In this document: positions 10,359 through 20,215 of the stretch, one piece after another
Layout of the letters: every line of letters begins with the position of its first letter
Position numbering within the stretch: the stretch's first letter is position 1
Assembly: GCA_963682025.1 (NCBI GenBank)
Contig: OY821521.1
Coordinates: 117,379,829-117,443,828 of the forward strand
Length of the DNA stretch: 64,000 nt
Origin: Cordilura impudica
Taxonomy: Eukaryota; Arthropoda; Insecta; Diptera; Scathophagidae
Reading direction: 5' to 3'
Notes under the pieces: model-generated
Databases searched by the model: none
The model's input: only the letters and a program-made list of their open reading frames with translations
What the model was told of the DNA's origin: nothing
Program-made: the position numbers and the translations under genes

Positions 10359-10841
10359 CTAGGAGGTATTTCTATACTTCTTCTTTTTTTTAACACAATC
10401 TAATACTACTGCGTCGCAACCAAAAGTTTTAAAATGAGACACAGACGGTTTATTACCATACCACCTCTCATAAGGAGTAACGTCATTTAGAACTTTTGTT
10501 GGAGCACGATTCCTCAAGTAAGTTGCTGTATTTATAGCTTCTCCCCATAAACATTGTGATGAACCAGATGATTCCAGCAAACATCTTGCCATTTCTACCA
10601 GTGTTCTATTTGCCCTTTCTGCAACACCGTTTTTTTGTGGTGAATAAGCCACTGTTGTCTGATGTAAAATACCTTTTGTTGAACAATGTTGCTTAAATTT
10701 AGGATTTATAAATTCTCTACCATTGTCACTTCTGACAATTTTAATTTGGCGGCCTGTTTTCTTCTCCGCGAGCCCAGAAAAATTTATAAATGCTTCATAT
10801 GCATCACTTTTTTGCTTTAAGAAATAAGTAGAAATATACAT
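10359..10841 (-). pseudogene. copia integrase fragment, chimera copy A
   Basis: This 160-residue stretch holds the second half of a copia integrase core: VRSDNGREF with the second catalytic Asp and QKNGVAERANRTL with the catalytic Glu. It ends in a K-rich tail that is not copia, where it joins BEL gag-proximal sequence. Its right end is cut at the tandem-duplication junction (about 10842-10866), so the first catalytic Asp is absent. Compared with copy B it has two residue differences near FINFSGLAEKKTG. Confidence 0.75.
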
Positions 10842-10914
10842 TAAGAAATAAGTAGAAATATATTTAGCTATGAGAAATAAAAAAAAAAATAGAAAGAATT
10901 AACATATTTCGGCT

Positions 10915-11308
10915 CCAAATGAACGATCTCCGTTAATAAATGCTGAGATGAGCTAAGGTGTTGGTTCCTAGGAAACATCCTAGTTAGGAGAGCGTGTTGA
11001 GTTTTCGTTTCAATATTTGTTTAAGTAATAGTATGATTATCAGTGTTTAAATTATAGCTAGTCCTACATTGTGTTAACTTGTTCACATTCTGTAGTAGAT
11101 GGGAGACCGATATCCCATTCGGCTAAGGTGGGATAATGTTTGGAAGTATAAATGCTTCCAAATTTTTGGAGAAACTGAGATCTCTGGACTTCATTTCTAC
11201 ATTAATGCGGTAGTTTGACCTTTTTTGAACGTTGCCAACACCGTCTATGCGAAGTGAAATTTTGGTTGGGAAAGTAGATAGCTTTTATCAGAGTCGCTTG
11301 GAGATAAG
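10915..11308 (-). pseudogene. env-like 3' end and BEL protease fragment, copy B
   Basis: Same content and order as 8545-8945: env end, direct join near 11122, protease remnant, then the gag stop. The join is identical in both units, so the RT-to-env deletion predates the tandem duplication. A few substitutions differ (for example GAGACCGAT here against GAGAACGAT in copy A). Confidence 0.6.
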
Positions 11309-11310
11309 AT

Positions 11311-11769
11311 TTAGTTGAGAACCAGAATATAAACTGCTCTGAACTCATTGGAAATACCATTTTGGGCAGTAATAACTACCTTTGCTGTTGCTAACAAAAC
11401 ATAACCCTGGCCCCCTTCGGCTGCCTTTGTAGCTGGAGATGTAGCTGCGACAGCGTTTGATGAAGATATAACTGCGACAGCGTTTGATGACGATATGCTT
11501 TCTTGATTAGTTGAGTTGATTTTAGAAGAGTACTTTGATGAATTTGTGTCTTTGTTTGTATTGTGCTGTTTCTTGTCTGAGTGTAATAGCGTATTGTGTT
11601 TTTTCATGCACTTTCTGCATCCACCTGAATTGCAATTTTTCGAAGAGTGATCATTTCTAAAACAGTTGACACATAGATTTTGTTGTTGTACCCATTTTAG
11701 ACGTTCTGCTTCTGACAATTGATGAAATTTGCTGCAGTGATATAGTTTATGTCCACCGTTTTTGCACAA
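11311..11769 (-). pseudogene. BEL/Pao Gag zinc-knuckle region, copy B
   Basis: Identical to copy A apart from one Gly-to-Glu change in the Ser/Thr linker. All cysteine and histidine ligands are kept. It is still separated by frame changes from the DUF1759 region to its right, so it is not part of a full Gag. Confidence 0.8.
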
Positions 11770-12690
11770 TTGGCAGGTGACATTATTGATTATGTTTGGA
11801 GGTTGTAACTGAAGAAACAGTCTTTTGCGCCAGTTTTCTGGTTTGAACAGTTGCCTCCATTGATTGAAATTGAAGTTCCAGGAATGATAAAAATTCAGCC
11901 ATAACTGGAACGTCCCTTGGGTTTGCCAACGATTGCATGTAGCATATATGAGTACCCCTGTCGAGTTTTTTTAATTAATAATTATATGAGTATTGCATCC
12001 CAAGAGGTTGTTGCAATACCCAAATTGTTTAATGTGGGCAAGCACTCCTTAGTTGTGATGCAGATGACGTCACTGGCGGTTGTTCAATGATTTTGCTGAC
12101 CAAGTTAGCTACTAGGTGCCTTTTGTTATTGTAGCGATCCTGTAGTGTTGTGCATGCAGTATTGTAATTTGTTTCTGATAGAGAAAACTGACTAATTAAG
12201 TGTTCAGCTACTCCAGAGAGATTAAGTGCCACATTTTTTGAATGGATGGTATTGGCTGCTTGTCCACCATCTCAGAAAATAAGTCATGAAATTGACGCCA
12301 TTTTAAATAATCTCCATCAAATTGTGATATAATAGTGACTTTTGGTAGATGTAGTGCACATTTGTTCAAATCATTTGTCATTGACTGGACAGATTTTGTT
12401 TAAAACCAGATAAAAGCTTCTCTTTTCTAACGGACAGACTGACTAAGTTTTGTCGCACTAAGTCATATATTCTGTCATATTCATTCTGATCCAGACCTGA
12501 AGCAGCTGGGTTTTCTAATTGCTCATAAATTCATCGTGTAGAGCTTCAGCTTGATTCCATAACTTTTCAATGGTGTTGATTTCCACTTCAAAGTACTGTA
12601 AGGGATGGTCATCTTCACCTGTTAGTTCATTTAGTAGCCGGTTTAGAGCAGTCAATGAATGTCTTTATGAAGTAATTCATGACTCATGTT
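11770..12690 (-). pseudogene. BEL/Pao Gag N-terminal region, copy B
   Basis: Copy of 9402-10345. The open DUF1759 stretch is shortened to 12029-12232 because the 22-bp deletion shifts the frame after the S-S-A-S segment, so copy B has one more break than copy A. Confidence 0.7.
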
Positions 12691-12704
12691 GAATACTAGC
12701 CTTC

Positions 12705-13856
12705 CTATGAGGTATTTCTATACTTCTTCTTTTTTTTAACACAATCTAATACTACTGCGTCGCAACCAAAAGTTTTAAAATGAGACACAGACGGTTTATT
12801 ACCATACCACCTCTCATAAGGAGTAACGTCATTTAGAACTTTTGTTGGAGCACGATTCCTCAAGTAAGTTGCTGTATTTATAGCTTCTCCCCATAAACAT
12901 TGTGATGAACCAGATGATTCCAGCAAACATCTTGCCATTTCTACCAGTGTTCTATTTGCCCTTTCTGCAACACCGTTTTTTTGTGGTGAATAAGCCACTG
13001 TTGTCTGATGTAAAATACCTTTTGTTGAACAATGTTGCTTAAATTTAGGATTTATAAATTCTCTACCATTGTCACTTCTGACAATTTTAATTTGGCGGCC
13101 TGTCTGCTTCTCCGCGAGCCCAGAAAAATGTATAAATGCTTCATATGCATCACTTTTTTGCTTTAAGAAATAAGTAGAAATATACATCGAATAATCATCA
13201 ATAAAGGTGATGAAATATGATGATCCACCAACAGACTTAGTACCAATTGGTCCACATATATCAGTATGCACCACCTCCAATACATTACTTGTTTGTACAC
13301 TTGCATAGGTTTTATAAGATTTTTCAGAAATTTTACTTACCGCACACGTAAGGCATTCAATAGTCTTCGGCATTTCAATATTCAAACCTTTAACCATATT
13401 TTTAGTTTTTAATTTGTTCAAATCATTTATATTTATATGTCCGAACCTTTGGCGCCATTTTGTCACCATATTTTTATCAATAACCGCACTAACCATTTCA
13501 AAATTTTTTTTATTTTCCAAATTTGCAATAAACATTTCATTTATTAAGTCAGCTGTTAAAATCAATTCACCTTCTTTACTTTTCATTAAAGCTTTATTTT
13601 CGGCAAATTTTACAGTGTGACCAGCTTTAATTATTTTGTTTATTGATAAAAAGTTAGAATGCAGTTGTGGTACATACCAAACGTTGTTGAGAGTAATCGT
13701 AGAAAACTTTGTTTTTATTTTAACATTGCCAATACCTTCTGCATAAATAATCTCACTTGATGCTAAAACAATCTTTTGTTTTGTATCTGCTAACTTTTCA
13801 AAATTCTCTTTCGTTCTGCACATGTGTGACGTCGCGCCGCTGTCAAGTACCCACAA
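12705..13856 (-). pseudogene. copia protease and integrase, minus-strand copy
   Basis: A 383-residue open stretch. It begins at the protease active site (WVLDSGATSHMC), then a GAG-pre-integrase region (WRQRFGHININDLNKL with a C-x-x-C at ECLTCAV) and the integrase core with VVHTDICGPI, VRSDNGREF and KNGVAERANRTL, giving the D, D and E residues. The last 14 residues are not copia; they mark the join to BEL sequence, so RT and RNase H are missing. Upstream zinc knuckle and gag follow at 13857-14682. It differs from the plus-strand copia by one residue (Arg/His at W-x-Q-R-F-G-H). Confidence 0.85.
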
Positions 13857-14682
13857 ATCATCAAAGTTGACTTTGTTGCTATTTACAGAACAAGCAAACT
13901 CACTATTTCTTCTCTCATTACATTGAGAACATATGTGGCCCTTTTTACCACATCGAAAACATTTAACATTGTTGTTTTGTATACATTCCCAGCATGAACA
14001 TCTGTGTTTTTCTTCTCATATTGACGATTGAGTTTAAACTGCGTATTTTTAACATTACTAGAGTGTTTCTTTTGTTTCTTTTAAATTCATTTCTCGAATT
14101 TGCCGCAAAAACAGTTTGTACACTATTCTTATTGCCTTGTCGCATTTCTTCTTCAATAATTTTAGAAATTAATTTATCATACCTTGGTAAATTATCTCTA
14201 CTTTCAATAGCAACCATAAAGTTTTCCATTTCATCCGGAAGACTACATAAAAGAAGTATGGATAATAAGTCATCATTAAGGTTGATTCCAATTTCTTTCA
14301 AGTCATCAATAGTTGAACAAAATTCATTTATTTGTGAAGAAAATCTTTCATTTGCGTTAAATTTAAACCGCACCAACTTCTTAAACAGGTTGACCTTTCT
14401 GGATGCTGTATCTGCCTTGTAAAGCGAACTTAAAACTTTCCAGGCTTCTTTTGCTGTAGCACAGTTTTTTATATAAATCAACTCACTCGGTTTGACACTT
14501 AAAGTTATTGTTGCCAGAGCCTTGCTGTCATATATAAGCCACTTCTCCGCCTTTTCCGTAGGACGATCTTCCACAATGGTGTGAAATAAATCCAGTGTAA
14601 TGAGCAAGCTCTTTACTTGTATGCACCATATTGCATAGTTATCACCATTTAACTTTTCAATATTTGCAACAGCACCAGCCAT
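13857..14682 (-). pseudogene. copia Gag with CCHC zinc knuckle
   Basis: A 239-residue stretch (13963-14682) starts MAGAVANIEKLNGDNYAIW, the usual N-terminus of insect copia Gag, with the conserved W-x-x-Q/L-x-x-L block. It continues to an FKRNKRN basic segment. A frame change near 13990-14060 precedes the zinc knuckle at about 13930-13970 on the minus strand, CFRCGKKGHICSQC, a perfect C-x2-C-x4-H-x4-C. Protease follows at 13856. Gag packages the RNA into particles in intact copia. The ATG lies about 165 bp after the LTR end, a normal distance. Confidence 0.75.
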
Positions 14683-14828
14683 TACGATACCTTGTTTTTC
14701 AAACCGGATAAAACAATTAAAACCAAAAAAAAGAACACCAACGAATATAACCTCACTTAATTTTTTTCAAGTTTTTTTTTATACCAAGTCCCAAAAGACT
14801 TCTATTTAATTGTTACTGCAAAATCGGG

Positions 14829-14846
14829 TTCTGGGCCCATAACCTT
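14829..14846 (-). promoter_or_regulatory. copia primer-binding site
   Basis: The minus strand reads GGTTATGGGCCCAGA right after the LTR end. This matches the known copia site, which pairs with an internal fragment of initiator Met tRNA. It fixes the LTR end at 14847. Confidence 0.75.
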
Positions 14847-15108
14847 TGTTAGCTTTTTCCTTCGTACGCAGAAGAAATACCGTGATAACCAGATTGTGCA
14901 GATTTTCCAATACTCCAAAAATGAGAACGCGTGTAGTGTTCAATTCAATATTACATAAGATTTATTCATTAAAGTAGAACAGAAGGTTCTTGTTCATAAG
15001 AAGTTAAAAAGAAATGTGTGGTAACAACTGCTATGTGTTAGAACTATGTATATGACAAAATAAAAACATAGAATTATTACAGCGTTGTATGCGTTTGGAT
15101 TGAAGACA
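14847..15108 (-). repeat. 5' LTR of the minus-strand copia copy, truncated
   Basis: Inverted copy of the LTR at 18021-18300. The 3' end (minus-strand ...AGCTAACA) is intact next to the primer site. At 15108 the match stops about 18 bp before the LTR start and gives way to plus-strand copia protease sequence. The word AATAAAAAC occurs at the switch. Confidence 0.8.
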
Positions 15109-15109
15109 C

Positions 15110-17954
15110 AATAAAAACAAAGTTTTCTACGATTACTCTCAACAACGTTTGGTATGTACCACAACTGCATTCTAACTTTTTATCAATAAACAAAATAATT
15201 AAAGCTGGTCACACTGTAAAATTTGCCGAAAATAAAGCTTTAATGAAAAGTAAAGAAGGTGAATTGATTTTAACAGCTGACTTAATAAATGAAATGTTTA
15301 TTGCAAATTTGGAAAATAAAAAAAATTTTGAAATGGTTAGTGCGGTTATTGATAAAAATATGGTGACAAAATGGCACCAAAGGTTCGGACATATAAATAT
15401 AAATGATTTGAACAAATTAAAAACTAAAAATATGGTTAAAGGTTTGAATATTGAAATGCCGAAGACTATTGAATGCCTTACGTGTGCGGTAAGTAAAATT
15501 TCTGAAAAATCTTATAAAACCTATGCAAGTGTACAAACAAGTAATGTATTGGAGGTGGTGCATACTGATATATGTGGACCAATTGGTACTAAGTCTGTTG
15601 GTGGATCATCATATTTCATCACCTTTATTGATGATTATTCGATGTATATTTCTACTTATTTCTTAAAGCAAAAAAGTGATGCATATGAAGCATTTATACA
15701 TTTTTCTGGGCTCGCGGAGAAGCAGACAGGCCGCCAAATTAAAATTGTCAGAAGTGACAATGGTAGAGAATTTATAAATCCTAAATTTAAGCAACATTGT
15801 TCAACAAAAGGTATTTTACATCAGACAACAGTGGCTTATTCACCACAAAAAAACGGTGTTGCAGAAAGGGCAAATAGAACACTGGTAGAAATGGCAAGAT
15901 GTTTGCTGGAATCATCTGGTTCATCACAATGTTTATGGGGAGAAGCTATAAATACAGCAACTTACTTGAGGAATCGTGCTCCAACAAAAGTTCTAAATGA
16001 CGTTACTCCTTATGAGAGGTGGTATGGTAATAAACCGTCTGTGTCTCATTTTAAAACTTTTGGTTGCGACGCAGTAGTATTAAAAAAGGGGCCAAAACCA
16101 AAAGGTGGTAAATTTTTGCCTAAAGGTGCAAAAATGAAGGTTGTTGGTTATCAACTCTACACAAAAGGATATCGATTATACAATCCGAACACGAGACAAA
16201 TAGTTATTGCTCGTGATGTCATATTCTTTGAGCAATCGTTTGAAAAATTTGATAACGCAAACGATGATACAAATGAAATGCTTTTTAAATTTTTGAAAAA
16301 TACTGATGCTGATCAAGATGAAGCTGTGCAAGATGAAAGTGTTGATGATGGTGAACAAATTGCAGATGATGCATCTGAAGAGGTGAGTGCTGAAAATAGT
16401 AGTGAAACCGAAAGAGAAGACACAATCTTACTCGAAAATAAAAGAAAACGAGGCAGACCTAAAATAATTAAAACTGGTAACAAAGGCAGACCAAGAAAAG
16501 TTTACTGCACTGATGATGGACCTGAAATGATAAATTCCATAATTGAAAATCCCGATACTGTGGCAAATGCTTTGAATTCTGAAAATGCTGAACAGTGGAA
16601 AGAGGCAATGCAAATTGAATATGAGTCTTTATTGAAAAATAAAACGTGGCAGTTAGTAGAAAAGCCTAGCGGTAAAAATATAATTGGTTGCAAATGGGTT
16701 TTTGCAGTGAAGCGTAACCCTGATGGGTCAATCGAAAAATACAAGGCAAGGTTAGTGGCTCATGGATGTTCACAAAAACAAAACATTGACTATCAAGAAA
16801 CTTTTGCACCGGTAGTACGACCTTCAACAATTAGATTGTTATTGGCCTTATCAGCTAAGTACAAATTGCTGGTAAATCATATAGATGTAGTAGCAGCTTT
16901 CTTAAATGGCGATTTAGAAGACGATATATATATGATTCAACCTCCAATGTATGAAGACAAATATATGAAACGAAGTGGTGAAAAGATCTGTATATTAGCT
17001 ATCTACGTCGATGATTTGTTGTTAGCATGTTCAAGTGAACAGGATATGAAAGATATTATACAAAATTTAAATAAATACGTAGAAGCAATTGATCGTGGTC
17101 CCATATCTTTTTATTTGGGAATGGAAATTGATCGTGATGGTTTAAGAGGCGATATTACTATTAATCAAAAGAAATACACTGAAGAAATTCTCGAACGATG
17201 GGGGATGTCAGATTGAAAGCCTGCAGCTACTCCATGGCCAAGTGGAACAGTGTTAACGAAATGCGAAAATCAATGCGAGGATTTGGATATAAAAGGTTAT
17301 CAGAGCTTAATTGGCGCTTTGATGTATCTGGCTGTTATCACGAGACCAGATTTGATGCATGTGGTGTCGAAGTTGTCCCAATTTAATACACACCCACATA
17401 AAGAACATTTTCAAACTGCAAAATACTTGTTAAGATATCTCAGAAAGAATAGCAAAGGTAAAATAATTTATTCTACTAATTTAAACAATTTTCAATGTTA
17501 CACAGATGCAGACTGGGGTTGCGATTCAAACGATCGAAAGTCATACTCTGGTCATGTTGTGTTTATGGCAGGTGGTCCTATTGCATGGGAGTCTCGTAAG
17601 CAATCTGTAGTGGCTTTAAGCACAATGGAAGCCGAATACATTGCTTTATGTCAAGGTGTGAAGGAAGTCGTTTTTCATCGTAATATTTTAAATGAAATGG
17701 GCTTTGATGAATATGTATTCGATCCTACTCCTATTTTATGCGACAATCAAGGTGCTGCGTTTATGGTGAAGAATCCAGCAGTCTAGAAGAGAAGCAAACA
17801 CATTGACATACGATATCATTACATCCGTCAAAAGTATGAAGAAGAAATGATCGATATATCTTATGTTAACTCTAATGAAAATGCAGCACTAACTAAGGTT
17901 TTAACGAAGCAAAAGCATATATATGGTTGCAAATTGTTAAAAATTGAAATGTAA
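15110..17954 (+). pseudogene. copia protease(part)-integrase-RT-RNase H, plus-strand copy
   Basis: One reading frame runs from the join at 15110 to TAA at 17952, with two in-frame stops: TGA at 17214 (after ERWGMSD, before KPAATP) and TAG at 17784 (after NPAV, before KRSKHIDIRYH). Order: pre-integrase W-H-Q-R-F-G-H, integrase D-D-E as in the minus copy, an acidic linker, KRGRPK basic repeats, RT from WQLVEKPSG with YKARLVAHG and the catalytic YVDD (within LAIYVDDLLL), and RNase H with YTDADWG, STMEAEYIAL and CDNQGA. Between QPPMYED and KYMKRSGEK the conserved L-K-x-x-L-Y-G-L-K-Q segment is missing, an internal RT deletion. Gag and the 5' LTR are absent. It cannot transpose alone. Confidence 0.88.
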
Positions 17955-18008
17955 TTTTTTATATATATATAGTTTTGTAAACTTTTGATTTTTGAAATGC
18001 ATTTGGCT

Positions 18009-18020
18009 TGAGGGGGAGAT
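18009..18020 (+). promoter_or_regulatory. copia polypurine tract
   Basis: TGAGGGGGAGAT directly precedes the LTR start at 18021. It is the expected plus-strand primer site. Confidence 0.75.
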
Positions 18021-18300
18021 TGTTGATATTTTAGATTCTGTCTTCAATCCAAACGCATACAAAGCTGTAATAATTCTATGTTTTTATTTTGTCATATACG
18101 TAGTTCTAACACATAGCAGTTGTTACCACACATTTCGTTTTAACTTCTTATGAACAAGAACCTTCTGTTCTACTTTAATGAATAAATCTTATGTAATATT
18201 GAATTGAACACTACACGCGTTATCATTTTTGGAGTATTGGAAAATCTGCACAATCTGGTTATCACGGTATTTCTTCTGCGTACGAAGGAAAAATCTAACA
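18021..18300 (+). repeat. 3' LTR of the plus-strand copia copy
   Basis: 280 bp, from TGTTGATATT to AATCTAACA, with short TGTT/AACA inverted ends. It matches the truncated inverted LTR at 14847-15108. It contains an AATAAA-like signal (GAATAAATC at about 18180). Confidence 0.8.
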
Positions 18301-18540
18301 AATTTGACTTGATGTATGTTCTGATGTATAGATATTAGATAATGTAAAGTTCTAACCCTTGTTTTTGATGCGCGGACAATCGATGTCCTGATGAGAGCGT
18401 CAGCAACAATAGCGGCTAGATTTGCTATGGTATAGCTGGATCTGCTTGATGATTTGCTTATTAGAGCTAGACCTTCTTAATGATTAAAGCTGGATCTGCT
18501 TAATGAGCTGGATGTTCTGTATGGATGTCCTAATGTTCTG
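18301..18540. other. stretch with short degenerate repeats
   Basis: Words such as GCTGGATCTGCTTGATGA and GCTGGATCTGCTTAATGA recur. No coding homology was seen. It may be the continuation of the retroelement leader to its right. Confidence 0.3.
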
Positions 18541-18992
18541 CGTGTTCTATGTTCCTAACCACTGGAGTGGTACTCCTCCTTATCAGGAGTGTTTTTTAGG
18601 TGGACACCAAAATGTAGTATTGGTGTTTGATCCCTTGATTGCGTGTTCAAAGCGCTTTCAGGTTATTAAAGTTCCTTACTACTGGTGGGGGAAACTTAAT
18701 TTTTCTAAAAACGTCTAGGGGTCACCAAAATGTAATATTGGTGCTTGATGATTGAGCGGACGTCCTGGATGGATATCCTGTTGCGTGGACAATCCACTCG
18801 TGAATTCTTTAAGTTCCCTACCACTAGTGGGGAAACTTAAAGTCGAGAGTGTGTTTTAGGGGTCACCAAATCGTAGTATTGGTGTTTGATACCTTGGTTG
18901 CGTGTTCAAAGCGTTTTCAGGTTACTAAAGTTCCTAACCACTGGTGGGGGGGAACTTAATGTTTCTGAAAACGTCTAGGGGTCACCAAAATG
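18541..18992 (-). repeat. tandem repeats resembling a retroelement leader
   Basis: The segment with GGGGTCACCAAAATGTA-type and ATTGGTGTTTGAT words occurs at about 18606, 18724, 18866 and 18984, spaced 118, 142 and 118 bp, so the higher-order unit is about 260 bp. On the minus strand the last one reads TTACA then TTTTGGTGACCCC, which looks like an LTR end plus a primer-binding site, repeated down the leader. Confidence 0.55.
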
Positions 18993-19500
18993 TAAAGTTC
19001 GAGCTAAAATCCTATGAACTAGTCCGAATTCTACTGTCAATTGCTAATTGCCAATGTTATGGCAGTAAAAGGTTGTAAGGATAAAGTTAATGTTGATTTA
19101 ACCCCGACACATAAATCAGTGTTGACATTAAGCTTTATTTATTCCTTGCTGTATTACTAGACTTATTCTTTATTTTGCTGGGGTTTTTATACCCAAACAG
19201 TGATCAAAATGCTTAATACTAAAATAAGTTAAATAGTGTATTTGTTATTGTGTTTCTGTTTCCAACTAAAAAATGTTGAATATTAAAATAATTATAAGTT
19301 AAAAGTGTATTTTGTTGTTGTGTTTTGGTTTCCGACCATAATACTGTTTAAAAGTGTTGTTGGTCATAAATAGTTAAGTAATTTTACTGAGTTCACTGAC
19401 TGACCTATATTGTTTATTCCGATTAAGCATTATTATGTTTGGTAACAATAAAATATACGGAAGTAAATGTGGAGTAAAATATGAGTCAAAATGCAGTGTA
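18993..19500 (-). repeat. possible LTR, minus orientation
   Basis: The sequence right of the TGTAA at 18993 could be an LTR ending TTACA on the minus strand, followed by TTGGTGACCCC. The other boundary is not defined and no second copy is in the window, so this is only a candidate. Confidence 0.3.
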
Positions 19501-19634
19501 AATGTAAACAAACATATGAATAAAAATGCAATGTATTATAAAATAAATATAGAAAATGATTGATATAAAACAACATATCATTGACTGCTTTGAGTTAAGA
19601 CAGGTGTCGTGGCTGAGTTTAGTTCTGGAGAAGT

Positions 19635-19952
19635 ATGAAGGACATTTTCAAAAACACAAAGTATTTAGCTGGCTCTAAAATAATTGTTGAACGTGATCTG
19701 ACAACCGAAAAACAACAAGACAAACGTGTGATGTTATAACTCAAAAAATGCATAAAGGAAGTTAGTAGCAAACATAAAATTATGGTACGTTACGAAAAAA
19801 TTAATATTAGCGGTAAATGGCTAAGGTGGAACAAGAACAAAATTTTAATAAGCGGAAATCAAAACGGAAATGTAGTTCTTGAAAAATTATATGGACATGT
19901 AATAAATTCTGTTAATTTGAATTATTACGAAATTTTAACTAAATTTTGTTGA
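19635..19952 (+). pseudogene. LINE ORF1-like fragment
   Basis: From ATG 19635 the frame reads KDIFKNTKYLAGSKIIVERD, then after one in-frame TAA, RYEKINISGKWLRWN, ending at TGA 19950. The pattern (strand-rich domain with I-x-V-x-x-D-L-T ... K-I-x-I-x-G-K) is common at the C-terminus of insect LINE ORF1 or FP-like proteins. Position supports it: ORF2 starts about 100 bp downstream at 20057. Assignment is by pattern only. Confidence 0.5.
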
Positions 19953-20056
19953 AAAAACTATTATATTTATATAAATAAAAGTGAAATACGTAAAACAAAA
20001 AAATGTATTGTAACTAAAACCAAATCGCATCTGAATGACCTAAATCAAAATAAAAC

Positions 20057-20087
20057 ATGTTTTTAAAAATTGTATCTTATAATGTAC
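20057..20087 (+). pseudogene. LINE ORF2 start (endonuclease N-terminus)
   Basis: ATG 20057 opens MFLKIVSYNV, the start of an APE endonuclease domain (I-x-S-x-N-V-x-G-L). The frame is cut at 20088 by the fold-back element and resumes at 22980-22987 (the duplicated target) as NVHGLENK. This gives the exact insertion point. Confidence 0.75.
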
Positions 20088-20215
20088 TTTAGGGTGGCCC
20101 TAGAAATATGCGAATAGCAAAAAATCTGAGAAATACAAAGTTTTGGGCCAATCAAAAAACATTTAGAGGTGGCTCAACGCCGTTGAAAATTTCAAGTGTG
20201 TTTGTATGGGTAATA

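Larger units (their letters stand above)
8501..10866. repeat. tandem duplication unit A (BEL-copia chimera)
   Basis: Bases from 8501 reappear from 10867 in the same orientation, offset 2366-2368 bp, over env end, BEL protease, BEL gag and copia integrase. At the junction (10842-10866) a short block, TAAGAAATAAGTAGAAATATA, normally found once in copia (10822-10842), is repeated before the second unit starts at AGCTATGAG. That repeat looks like templated filler at a replication or end-joining breakpoint. Confidence 0.85.
10867..13185. repeat. tandem duplication unit B
   Basis: This is the second copy of the chimera, nearly identical to unit A. A 22-bp deletion relative to unit A lies at about 12055, next to ATGCAG words that flank the lost bases in unit A. 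It removes the C-terminal part of the DUF1759 open stretch. Unit B continues to the right into full copia sequence, so it is the ancestral junction and unit A is the derived copy. Confidence 0.85.

Noticed and set aside
13994..14422. 142-codon plus-strand frame
   Set aside because: Shadow of the copia Gag on the other strand.
18503..18718. 71-codon frame
   Set aside because: It lies in the tandem-repeat array and is not kept from unit to unit.
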